A stretch of DNA of 22,581 bases from Gammaproteobacteria bacterium (lineage in GTDB: Bacteria; Pseudomonadota; Gammaproteobacteria; Thiohalobacterales; Thiohalobacteraceae), in assembly GCA_018819175.1 (NCBI GenBank), contig JAHJQQ010000006.1, positions 1 to 22,581 on the forward strand. Reading direction: 5' to 3'. Below the pieces are notes generated by a model that was not told the origin of the DNA, did no database searches, and saw nothing but the letters and a program-made list of their open reading frames with translations. Shown one piece after another: positions 13,747 to 21,288 of this stretch. Position 1 is the first letter of the stretch, and each line of letters opens with the position of its first letter. The translations under genes were made by a program, and so were the position numbers.

Positions 13747-15108
13747 ATGAAAATTCCCCAGACACCTCCAGCGTACGAGCGTCACTTATCCGAGCTGATG
13801 CGCCGTAACGTCGACCAGGCCCTGCGCGGTGCCGGGCCGTTGGTCGCTGGGCGCTATCTGCACTGGGATGAGCTGCGTCATCGCAACCCACCGGAAGGCC
13901 TGACCCACGAGGAGTGGTGGTCCATTATCAAAGTAGGTCGTCAAGGTCTGCTGAAGCCACTCCCGTTCCGAGACAAGCAGGGCGCGCACATACTGTTCGG
14001 CATGCCCGACCCGGTATTGCAGGCATTGCACAACATCGATCGCCGTGCCGCCGGCAGTTTGGCCATGGCCGCGCCCATCGTCTCCGGCGAGGATCGCGAC
14101 CGCTATCTGGTCAGCTCGCTGATCGAAGAGGCCATCACCTCCAGCCAGCTCGAAGGCGCGGCCACTACCCGCGACGATGCCAAGGCCATGCTGCGTTCGG
14201 GGCGCAAACCGCGCGACCGCAGCGAACGCATGATCCTCAACAACTTCCACGCCATGGAACTGATCCGCGAACTGCGCGATGAACCGTTCACGCCGCAACG
14301 CATTTTGGAATTGCACCGTATTGTCAGCGCCGACACCCTGGAAGAACCAAGCGCCGCCGGTCGCTTTCGCGAAGCGGATGAACGGGTACAGGTCGTGGAT
14401 GCGCAGCATGTCACTGTGTTGCACGAACCGCCGGACGCGGCCAGCCTGCCGCAACGTCTGCAGGTCCTGTGCGACTTCGCCAACCGCGCCGACGACGCGC
14501 AGCCTTTCGTACACCCGGTGATCCGCGCCATCCTGCTGCATTTCATGCTCGGCTACGATCATCCCTTTGTCGACGGCAATGGCCGCACTGCGCGCGCCTT
14601 GTTCTATTGGAGCCTGGCGCGTTCGGGCTACTGGCTGCTTGAATACATCTCCATCTCCAGCCTGCTGAAACGCGCACCGGCGCACTACAGCCGCGCCTAT
14701 TTGCACACCGAGACCGATGCCAACGACGCGACCTATTTCATCATCCATCAGCTCGGCGTCATCGAGCAGGCCATCGCCGCGCTGTACGCGTATCTCGAAC
14801 GCAAGACCGCCGAGCAGCGCGATGCCGAAAGTCTGCTGCGCCACGCACCGCTGTTGGCGGAGAAGTTGAATCACCGCCAGGTGGCCCTGCTCAGCAATGC
14901 CTTACGCCATCCCGGTCAGGACTACAGTGTCGAAAGTCACCGCCGTTCGCATCGGGTGGCGACCCAGACCGCACGCACCGATCTATTGCAATTGACCGAG
15001 CGCGGCCTGCTGGAGCAGCGCATACGCGGCCGCGCCTTCGTGTTCCGCGCGCCGGACGATCTGCGCGAGCGCATCGCCATGGCGGCGGATGGCCCGCGCA
15101 GCCGCTGA
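13747..15108 (+). CDS. Fic family protein with N-terminal inhibitory helix
   Basis: Probable AMP-transferase (Fic fold) that attaches AMP from ATP to target protein hydroxyls. The ATG at 13747 gives 453 residues; a GTG at 13708 in the same frame lies inside a predicted operator and is less likely. The catalytic motif HPFVDGNGRTAR (272-283) is complete, including the active histidine and both arginines. SSQLEG (132-137) fits the inhibitory (S/T)xxxE(G/N) motif placed before the Fic core, so this is a self-inhibited class II Fic needing no separate antitoxin. The C-terminal 90 or so residues (LNHRQVALLSNAL, SHRRSHRVATQTARTDLLQLTERGLL) look like a winged helix-turn-helix. The target is unknown. 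It follows a dead restriction gene and carries its own candidate operators. Confidence 0.92.
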   Translation: MKIPQTPPAYERHLSELMRRNVDQALRGAGPLVAGRYLHWDELRHRNPPEGLTHEEWWSIIKVGRQGLLKPLPFRDKQGAHILFGMPDPVLQALHNIDRRAAGSLAMAAPIVSGEDRDRYLVSSLIEEAITSSQLEGAATTRDDAKAMLRSGRKPRDRSERMILNNFHAMELIRELRDEPFTPQRILELHRIVSADTLEEPSAAGRFREADERVQVVDAQHVTVLHEPPDAASLPQRLQVLCDFANRADDAQPFVHPVIRAILLHFMLGYDHPFVDGNGRTARALFYWSLARSGYWLLEYISISSLLKRAPAHYSRAYLHTETDANDATYFIIHQLGVIEQAIAALYAYLERKTAEQRDAESLLRHAPLLAEKLNHRQVALLSNALRHPGQDYSVESHRRSHRVATQTARTDLLQLTERGLLEQRIRGRAFVFRAPDDLRERIAMAADGPRSR

Positions 15109-15141
15109 TTTAGGGAATGCCAATGGTATATACAGAAACCG

Positions 15142-15296
15142 TCATTGCGAGCGTAGCGAAGCAATTTCATGACAGAGTACTCCGTCGCTCGGAGATTATT
15201 CACTACGCTCACCCCTTCGGGGCCGCCCTACGGGCGTTCTGCGCTCGCAAGCTCGCTTATGCTTCTTATGCTTCGTCGCTCTGCTCCTCGCAATGA
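15142..15296. repeat. MITE-like palindromic element before the patatin gene
   Basis: TCATTGCGAG (15142-15151) and CTCGCAATGA (15287-15296) are perfect 10-base inverted ends of a ~155-base segment. Inside are small stems (CCCCTTCGGGG, GCCCTACGGGC) and a tandem TTATGCTTC pair. GTCATTGCGAGCGTAGCGAAGCAA is a motif I recognise as a common dispersed repeat of bacterial genomes, from memory. No transposase is encoded. It occupies most of the gap between fic and the patatin gene and falsely extends the latter's reading frame upstream. Confidence 0.65.
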
Positions 15297-15345
15297 ACGA
15301 TTCAACGGATTAATCAGAGGTTCCTTAAATTACGCAGGTAAAGAC

Positions 15346-17556
15346 ATGGACAGTTCAGCAAAAATCTATACCCGGGATTTCGACGCGGTACTCTCGCAGG
15401 AACACGCACGCATTCGTACCATGCGAGGTGAGAAGCCGACTGTTAACGCAACGCCGGTGTCTGGTGGACAGGAAGAGGCCAAGCCCACCAATGATTTTAC
15501 CGGGCTGGCCATTTCCGGTGGCGGTATCCGCTCGGCGGCCTTCGCCACGGGTGTGTTGCAGGGTCTCGTGGCCGGCGATCTTCTGAGGAAGATGGATTAT
15601 CTATCGACTGTGTCGGGCGGTGGTTATATCGGCGCCTCGTTGACCTGGTATCTCACACGCGGCAATCCGAACCCATCCGGCGGTACGGTGCCGGCCGGCA
15701 CCACCGCGGCGAACTTTCCCTTCGGTAGTGGCGATATTGGTGGCCGTACCGGGCCACGGCGACCGGCGCTGGATTTCATCCGCGACCACGGTAAATACCT
15801 TACCCCCGATGCCGGGTTGAATCTGACCTCCGCGATCAGTGTTGTCATGCGCAGCATGTTCACCTCGTTGCTGGCGTATCTCCTGATGGTGTGTGTGCTG
15901 ATGGTGCCCATGCGGTGGTTACATCTGTTCCAGGATTACCCCTTGAGCGCGCTACCCGATGTCGGCACCGAATTCGACTGGCTGCCGCTGGAGATGAATC
16001 CGCTCTGGTGGGGCGCCGTGCTGCTGGTCGTGCTCCTGGCGATAAAATCAGTGGTGTTTTCGTTGCGAACCGCCATGCCCATTCTCTACAAGCAGGTGCA
16101 ATATGCCGGATTGAACGAAGCGCAGAGAATCGGCGGGCGCATGCTGACGGTAATACTGGTCTTATTGGTGATCGGCAGTCTGCCGTACTTCTACGAGTGG
16201 GTGCAGTCAGTCTGGTCGCAGATTCTGACGGCCGGTGTCTCGACGGTACTGGGCACGGCATTGAGTGCCTATGAAGTCTTGAAGAAAGACGATTCAGGAC
16301 GCTTCGGGACGTTGCGCCTCGTCGTCGGCGCCGTTCTGCTCATTTATGGCCTGCTGCAGGCCGGTTATCTCATATCAGCTTATGTGCACGATTGGCGGAT
16401 GCTGTTGGGTCTTGCGGTTGCAACGCTGGCCATCGGCGGTGTGGTCAACATCAATCATATGGGTATACACCGTATGTATCGCGACCGGCTGATGGAAGTG
16501 TTCATGCCGAATCCCGAGACGCCGCGCACTGGCTGCTGGGCGCTGGCCACGGAGGCTGACGAGATGCCGCTGGAGGCTTTCTGCAAGGAGACTGTTGCCC
16601 GGCCCTATCATCTGATCAATACCAATCTGGTGCTGACCGATTCGCGACGTCCGAAATATCGTGGCCGGGCCGGGCATAGTTTTCTGCTGTCACCGCTGTA
16701 CTGCGGCAGCGATGCGACAGGTTGGCGTTATACGGAAAAGTATATGAAGGGGTTGTGGTCCGTGCTGGGCTCGCGTGGCATGACCCTGGCTACGGCGATG
16801 GCGATCTCCGGTGCCGCGGCGAATCCCAATGCCGGCGTCGCAGGTCGTGGTATTACCTGCAACCCCATCATTTCAGCATTGATGACGCTGTTGAATCTGC
16901 GACTGGGCTATTGGGCGGTGCATCCCAAGCTCGAATCGTCGGGACCTTTTCCGCCGAATTTTCTGGTGCCCGGGCTGCGCGCGGGCCTGTTCGGCCGTGG
17001 ACTGAATGAAGACGCCGACAATATCGAACTCACCGACGGCGGTCATTTTGAAAATCTTGGGTTGTATGAACTGTTACGGCGACGCTTGCGTCTGATCATC
17101 GTCTCCGACGCGGCGGCCGATCCTGATTACCATTTCGGTGACTTGTCCAATGCCCTCGAACGCGCGCGCGTGGATTTAGGTGTGGAGATCAATTTCCGGC
17201 CGGATTATCCGCTGACGGATATTGTTCCGGGGTCGCATAACAGAGCGGCCGCTCAGGCCCGCATACCTTACGCGGGACGCGCTTTCGCGGTTGCGGATAT
17301 CCTGTATCTGAACAAGTCGAATATCAACAAGCCGACTGAAGCGCCGGATCAAGGCGTGCTGATCTATTTGAAAAGCACGCTGACGAAAGGCCTGACAGAA
17401 GATATCTATGGTTACTACAAGGCAAACCCCGAATTTCCCAATCAACCGACCAGCGATCAGTTCTTCGATGAGGCGCAATTTGAGGCCTATCGCGAACTCG
17501 GCTATCAACTCAGTTTGCAGATGGTGAAGGTTAATGAGAAAGAGCAGTGGCTTTAG
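15346..17556 (+). CDS. Patatin-like phospholipase with internal membrane domain
   Basis: Predicted serine lipase or acyl hydrolase of the patatin family. The ATG at 15346 gives 736 residues, with AGG about seven bases upstream; the frame is open from 15169, but that part is the repeat element. Catalytic parts: oxyanion loop SGGGIRSAAFATG (57-69), nucleophile Ser90 in TVSGGGYIGA, and Asp564 in DGGHFENLGLYELL. The residue two before the serine is Thr, not the usual Gly. Between serine and aspartate lie about five hydrophobic helices (near 165-190, 221-240, 266-283, 324-345, 352-369), for example LLAYLLMVCVLMV and LLIYGLLQAGYLI, so the enzyme is tied to the inner membrane. There is no signal peptide. 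The C-terminal 170 residues lack recognised motifs. Substrate and role are unknown; membrane lipid is the obvious guess. Confidence 0.85.
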   Translation: MDSSAKIYTRDFDAVLSQEHARIRTMRGEKPTVNATPVSGGQEEAKPTNDFTGLAISGGGIRSAAFATGVLQGLVAGDLLRKMDYLSTVSGGGYIGASLTWYLTRGNPNPSGGTVPAGTTAANFPFGSGDIGGRTGPRRPALDFIRDHGKYLTPDAGLNLTSAISVVMRSMFTSLLAYLLMVCVLMVPMRWLHLFQDYPLSALPDVGTEFDWLPLEMNPLWWGAVLLVVLLAIKSVVFSLRTAMPILYKQVQYAGLNEAQRIGGRMLTVILVLLVIGSLPYFYEWVQSVWSQILTAGVSTVLGTALSAYEVLKKDDSGRFGTLRLVVGAVLLIYGLLQAGYLISAYVHDWRMLLGLAVATLAIGGVVNINHMGIHRMYRDRLMEVFMPNPETPRTGCWALATEADEMPLEAFCKETVARPYHLINTNLVLTDSRRPKYRGRAGHSFLLSPLYCGSDATGWRYTEKYMKGLWSVLGSRGMTLATAMAISGAAANPNAGVAGRGITCNPIISALMTLLNLRLGYWAVHPKLESSGPFPPNFLVPGLRAGLFGRGLNEDADNIELTDGGHFENLGLYELLRRRLRLIIVSDAAADPDYHFGDLSNALERARVDLGVEINFRPDYPLTDIVPGSHNRAAAQARIPYAGRAFAVADILYLNKSNINKPTEAPDQGVLIYLKSTLTKGLTEDIYGYYKANPEFPNQPTSDQFFDEAQFEAYRELGYQLSLQMVKVNEKEQWL

Positions 17557-17609
17557 CGGCTCATTACGTCACTGCAGCGGTGCCAAGAGCCGGTTCGCGT
17601 TGATCAGTC

Positions 17610-17698
17610 CGTAGGGCGCATTAGCGCAGCGTAATACGCCGGATGTGTTCGCATAAAACATTCGGCGCATTACGGCCTTCGGCCTAATACGCCCTACG
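17610..17698. repeat. Two-hairpin palindromic element between convergent genes
   Basis: The element is bounded by CGTAGGGCG and CGCCCTACG. The left hairpin pairs GGCGCATTA (17615-17623) with TAATACGCC (17632-17640). The right hairpin pairs GGCGCATTA (17664-17672), bulged C, GGCC, with GGCC and TAATACGCC (17681-17693). The layout, including the TTAGCG loop and the bulged C, matches the 10483 units although the stem bases differ. It sits between the ends of the converging patatin and exported-protein genes and may terminate both transcripts. Confidence 0.8.
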
Positions 17699-17729
17699 TT
17701 AGCGAGGTCATGTCGCAGCCTGGGTCAAC

Positions 17730-18755
17730 TCACTCGGGTAACAACAACGGGGCCATGAGCCGGTCCGCATTGATCAGCACGAGATGAAAAGTCTCGCCGC
17801 GCACCTTGGCGGCCAGCCAGGGTCTGGCCAGTTCGAATAATTCAGGAAGCGCCACCAAGTACGGAAGCGGCAGGTCGATACTGTTGCCCTGACGGTTCAG
17901 GTTGACTTGCTGTGAAGTATTGCCGATGGGCTCAATGCGTAGTGAATTCCACTCGACAACGACACCCTCGTGCGCTTGTCGCGATATATGTGCAGCGAGC
18001 TGCTGAAGTTCGCTGACAATGGCTGTGCAGAGTACACGCTTCTGGCGCAGGGAATCCGCATTAGTAAACTGAAACTCCAGACCATCATCGGTTCCGCAGC
18101 TGGGTCCGATCGGGCTGAAACTCCAGCGCGTATTGACCGGGCTGCCACCGGATGATGTCGCGGGCGTGATGGAAATTGTCATACCCATGTCGTCGCTTTG
18201 GTTCGTGGCGGCATAGGAATCGGGATCGCACAGATTCAGCATGCAATAGCTTTCCAGTATGCGCCGCTCCATAGCGCGCTGTTCGCGAGGCCTCGGACCA
18301 GCCACAACCACGGGTTTCCCCGAGATGGACAGATGCAAATCCTGATCGGGTCCGATACTCACATCGACGGGCGTCAACGCTGTGATGCTTGCGGCGAGTG
18401 ACGCATAGTCCGCGGCGAGTGTGTCGATGGAGCTTACCCAACGGCGTAGATCGGATTTGCCGGGTCTACGTCGCAGATCATCCCGTGCACGTTGCGCCTC
18501 CCGCGCATACGCGGCACTCAATTCGAGCAGCGCGGCCTGGGCGAGATCGGCGCGCAAAGGCGCGGGGGCATCGGTCAAGCTGGCCGCTAAGCGGGTGAGA
18601 GGCGTGCTTGGGTTTGCAGCATAGACAGATGCTATTGGAATGCTGCAAGTCAGCAGCATCATAATGTGGCAAAGCCTGTGTCGCCATGCCGACAGAGGTT
18701 TCTCTCTATGGTTCAGGTCGGAGTGTGCTGACGCGTCGGCGGGCTGATAGGGCAT
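17730..18755 (-). CDS. Exported protein of unknown function
   Basis: I do not recognise this 341-residue protein. The N-terminus has a basic stretch (WRHRLCH) and a hydrophobic segment, MMLLTCSIPIASVYA, followed by ANPS, which reads as a signal peptide cleaved after SVYA near residue 46, so the mature protein should be periplasmic. A start at Met32 (18662) would give a more normal signal peptide and cannot be excluded; neither start has a strong ribosome-binding site. After the signal come an Ala/Arg-rich helical part (about 55-105), a beta-rich part (VDVSIGPDQDLHLSISG), a conserved-looking EQRAMERRILESYCMLNLC with two cysteines, and a C-terminal half rich in polar strands. It follows the TSUP gene by 29 bases and is probably co-transcribed with it. 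Confidence 0.65.
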   Translation of the reverse strand: MPYQPADASAHSDLNHREKPLSAWRHRLCHIMMLLTCSIPIASVYAANPSTPLTRLAASLTDAPAPLRADLAQAALLELSAAYAREAQRARDDLRRRPGKSDLRRWVSSIDTLAADYASLAASITALTPVDVSIGPDQDLHLSISGKPVVVAGPRPREQRAMERRILESYCMLNLCDPDSYAATNQSDDMGMTISITPATSSGGSPVNTRWSFSPIGPSCGTDDGLEFQFTNADSLRQKRVLCTAIVSELQQLAAHISRQAHEGVVVEWNSLRIEPIGNTSQQVNLNRQGNSIDLPLPYLVALPELFELARPWLAAKVRGETFHLVLINADRLMAPLLLPE

Positions 18756-18784
18756 GGCGAGAGCTTAACGTAACCGGACGGGGG

Positions 18785-19519
18785 TTACAGCTGAGACAGC
18801 CCCAGACTGCTGACCAGGATCAATCCCGCGCCAATCCAACGTTTAAAGTACTGGTCGTTTCTCAGTATGGCGTCGTGGGCCTTCAGGCCAAGGACATGCC
18901 CGATAGCTGCGACGGGTAATAATGCCAGCGCGGTGAGCAGATGCAGGTCCACACCCACCGCCGCGAAGGTCGACATTTTGATGGCCACCAGAATGAACCA
19001 GAGCACGAACAGGGTATTGCGCAACTGATCCTTGGACACATTGCGCATGTACACGGCGACCATCAAAGGCGCACCGGTCAGTGAGGTGCCGGCGACATAG
19101 CCACCGAGGATGAGCAGCAGTTTATCGACTCCACTGTGGTGACTGTGGATCGACCAGTTCATGACCCAGATAAAGGCGTAGAAAAGTGTGATCGAATAAA
19201 TGAACAGCAGCAGCCAGTGATTGGGTAGATTCAGCAGGCCGAACACGCCGATCAGCGCGGCGGGGATAATGTAATAGGACGAACGTTTCAGATAACCCCA
19301 GTCGACATTGTTCAAACGCGTGCGCAGGGTCAGACCGGAAAAGAACAGCAGGTGAAAACCGATCATTGGCAGCCACAACAAAGGCTGGTTATCGATGAAC
19401 AGCATCAATGGCAGACCGAGCGCCGCGCCGCCGAAACCCAGGCCGGTGCGCACGAAGCCGGTCCAGAGGAAAATCAAGGCGATCAGCAGGGAGTGGGTCA
19501 GGTCGAAATGCAGGAGCAT
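18785..19519 (-). CDS. TSUP (TauE/SafE) family membrane permease
   Basis: Inner-membrane protein of 244 residues with about seven to eight hydrophobic helices and few charged residues. The first helices contain WTGFVRTGLGFGGAALGLPL, the Gly-rich repeat motif of the TauE/SafE family; a second motif follows near GGYVAGTSLTGAPLMVAVYM. Members move sulfite, sulfoacetate, taurine-related anions or other organic anions. No sulfur-metabolism gene is in the window, so the substrate is open. The ATG at 19519 lacks an obvious ribosome-binding site. It diverges from the DUF3025 gene across a gap of about 140 bases and precedes the exported-protein gene in the same direction. Confidence 0.82.
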   Translation of the reverse strand: MLLHFDLTHSLLIALIFLWTGFVRTGLGFGGAALGLPLMLFIDNQPLLWLPMIGFHLLFFSGLTLRTRLNNVDWGYLKRSSYYIIPAALIGVFGLLNLPNHWLLLFIYSITLFYAFIWVMNWSIHSHHSGVDKLLLILGGYVAGTSLTGAPLMVAVYMRNVSKDQLRNTLFVLWFILVAIKMSTFAAVGVDLHLLTALALLPVAAIGHVLGLKAHDAILRNDQYFKRWIGAGLILVSSLGLSQL

Positions 19520-19659
19520 GGATGTGGTTCGCTGGGTGGTGCGGATACTATACCAGGAGTTCGTGAGCGGGCCTTTCTTGTCGCGGCCAGGGTCGCGCCT
19601 ATGATGGTAAGATAACCGGCTTGTTCAGAGACTCATTAGATCCGTTGGTTCCATCCAGA

Positions 19660-20517
19660 ATGATGAATAACCCGCCCAACCCTTGGGTCCCCGATTTCGC
19701 CAGCCAATCGCCGCTGTTTGAACCGCTGCGCGAGATTGCGCGGCCATTTGCACGCTTCACAGCGTCCTGGCCGGAGCTTTCCGATTATCAACAGGTGCTG
19801 GATACACAGGCCAAGCCGGTGCTCACCCAGAGTGGCCGGCGGTTGAAAATCGTTGCGCAAGACGCCCGCCCGCAGCGTTATGAGGAACATTATTCGCCGC
19901 GCATTTATGCGACGGGAGAACTGCAGACCCGGCGCCACAATTGGCATGACTATTTTCAGTTTCTGACCTGGTTGATGTTTCCGCAGACCAAGGCACAGAT
20001 CAATGCGCTGCATGTGCCGCATGTCGAGACTCGCTTGAAGCCGGGTGGGGACGCAGGCAGACGCACACCCTTGGAAAATATGCTGTCACTGTTCGATGAG
20101 GGCGGGGCGGTCGTCTTGTCCAGCGATCCATCGCTGTTACAGCTGATCCGGGATTTTCAATGGAAGCCCTTGTTCTGGGAGCGCCGTGCCGACCTGGCCA
20201 ATCACCTTGAATGCATCACTTTTGGGCATGCGCTCTACGAGAAGGCCTTATCGCCCTATGTCGGGATGACCGCCAATACCCTCTTGTTGGAAGTCGATCG
20301 CGCTTACTTCCAATGGCCCATGATGCAGCGCCTGCACGAGCTCGATAGGCGGCTCGCTGACCTGTTTGGGACCGGTTTGGACTACCGGGAACCGCGGGAT
20401 CTGCAGCCCTTTCCGATCCTCGGGATGCCAGGTTGGGATGCGGCAAATTGCGAAAGTACGTACTACGACAATGATCGCTATTTTCGATCAGGGCGCAGGC
20501 CCGCCTTGGTTATATAA
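19660..20517 (+). CDS. DUF3025 family protein
   Basis: Conserved protein of unknown function, about 285 residues from the ATG at 19660. The frame is open from a TTG at 19621, but those residues look non-conserved. HDYFQFLTWLMFPQTK (near residues 97-112) together with an early PLFEPLRE and a late ILGMPGWDAAN fit the DUF3025 family, which is restricted mostly to beta- and gammaproteobacteria. FDEGGAVVLSSDPSLL and FGHALYEKALSPYVGMTA are further family-like segments. There is no signal peptide or membrane helix, so it should be cytoplasmic. The function of the family is not established to my knowledge. It ends about 200 bases before the cold-shock gene. Confidence 0.8.
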   Translation: MMNNPPNPWVPDFASQSPLFEPLREIARPFARFTASWPELSDYQQVLDTQAKPVLTQSGRRLKIVAQDARPQRYEEHYSPRIYATGELQTRRHNWHDYFQFLTWLMFPQTKAQINALHVPHVETRLKPGGDAGRRTPLENMLSLFDEGGAVVLSSDPSLLQLIRDFQWKPLFWERRADLANHLECITFGHALYEKALSPYVGMTANTLLLEVDRAYFQWPMMQRLHELDRRLADLFGTGLDYREPRDLQPFPILGMPGWDAANCESTYYDNDRYFRSGRRPALVI

Positions 20518-20721
20518 GGGTAGATTGATGTTCCCTTTATGCTGTTATAGAAAAAATAGTGGCATTACGGTGAGGTTTGTGTATATTGACCATCGTTGCA
20601 GTACAGTTCTTGTAGTTGGTTCGGAAGCCCTCCAGATGTTTATTGGTCGCCCCCCCGTAATATCTCTTACAGAAATGAACTGCACATTCATCGCAATTCA
20701 ACTGAAGAAAGAGGTATTTCC
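20518..20721 (+). other. Leader region upstream of the cold-shock gene
   Basis: About 200 non-coding bases precede the csp gene, AT-rich at the start and containing TGTATATTGACC at about 20579-20591. Cold-shock genes often have long 5' leaders that act as temperature-dependent structures, and this could be one. No exact cold-box match or confident promoter was found by eye. An in-frame upstream start at 20596 would add about 42 residues unlike any CspA protein and is rejected. Confidence 0.35.
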
Positions 20722-20925
20722 GTGATTACTGGAACAGTAAAGTGGTTCAACGACTCCAAGGGCTTCGGCTTCATCACCCCGGCTGACGGCAGCAAAGATG
20801 TGTTCGTGCATCACTCCGCTATTCAGGGTAGTGGCTTCAAGTCCCTGGCCGAGGGCCAGCAGGTATCGTTTGATGTGGAACAGGGCCAGAAAGGTCCGTC
20901 GGCTGTGAACGTCAAGCCGGTCTAA
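20722..20925 (+). CDS. CspA-family cold-shock protein
   Basis: Small single-stranded nucleic-acid-binding protein (cold-shock domain, OB fold), 67 residues, acting as an RNA chaperone in the cytoplasm. It begins with GTG at 20722, preceded by GAGG seven bases upstream, and starts MITGTVKWFN like most family members. RNP1 KGFGFI (13-18) and RNP2 VFVHHS (27-32) are intact, as is the basic and aromatic surface (Lys7, Trp8, Phe9, Phe15, Phe17, Phe28, His30). A strong terminator follows 32 bases after the stop. It is therefore probably monocistronic. Which paralogue it is, and whether it is cold-induced, cannot be told. Confidence 0.95.
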   Translation: MITGTVKWFNDSKGFGFITPADGSKDVFVHHSAIQGSGFKSLAEGQQVSFDVEQGQKGPSAVNVKPV

Positions 20926-20956
20926 GCATCAGATACTGCGCAAGCAGTCTGAAATT

Positions 20957-20987
20957 AAAGACCCCGCTCCAGCGGGGTCTTTTTTTG
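20957..20987 (+). terminator. Intrinsic terminator of the cold-shock gene
   Basis: AAAGACCCCGCT (20957-20968) pairs with AGCGGGGTCTTT (20971-20982) across two bases, followed by a run of T to 20986. Stem and T-tract are textbook, and the A-run before the stem may let it work on the other strand too. Confidence 0.95.
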
Positions 20988-21057
20988 TCCGGTGTCTAAA
21001 CTTAGCTGATATCCGCAGCTATTTTTATTCTCTTAGAGGCTACTTTAAGCCAAATGC

Positions 21058-21175
21058 AGGTCGGGTTAGCGTAGTTTGCGTAACCCGACATGTCGCGAAG
21101 CAACACATGTTTAAGGTGTGCCTGACGGCACGCGGGGCGGGTTACAGCACAAACGACGCGCCTAACCCGCTGGCC
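21058..21175. repeat. Dispersed copy of the 10483-type multi-hairpin unit
   Basis: A diverged single copy lies between the cold-shock terminator and the SDR gene. AGGTCGGGTTAGCG and CGTAACCCGAC form hairpin A. GTGCC-TGAC-GGCAC is kept. Hairpin D is now GCGGGTTA (21137-21144) with TAACCCGC (21163-21170), where a T-A pair has become G-C on both sides. It lacks the conserved spacer of the tandem array. Confidence 0.8.
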
Positions 21176-21288
21176 CGTCAGTAGTGCTATTCCGCTTAGA
21201 GGCCATCAAGGAGCAATTTCCGGCTGTATCGAAACAAATATATCAATAAGTTATGAATCTATTTGAATGTATGACGGGAGTTTAAGTC

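Noticed and set aside
13786..14874. Long minus-strand open frame (362 codons) opposite the Fic gene
   Set aside because: The plus strand encodes a complete Fic protein with all motifs. The antisense product has no recognisable domain and reflects codon bias of a GC-rich gene.
15169..15345. N-terminal extension of the patatin protein
   Set aside because: It translates the MITE-like element. The ATG at 15346 has a better upstream site and fits the family.
20596..20721. Longer cold-shock protein starting at 20596
   Set aside because: The extra residues are unlike any cold-shock protein, and the GTG at 20722 gives the standard N-terminus.
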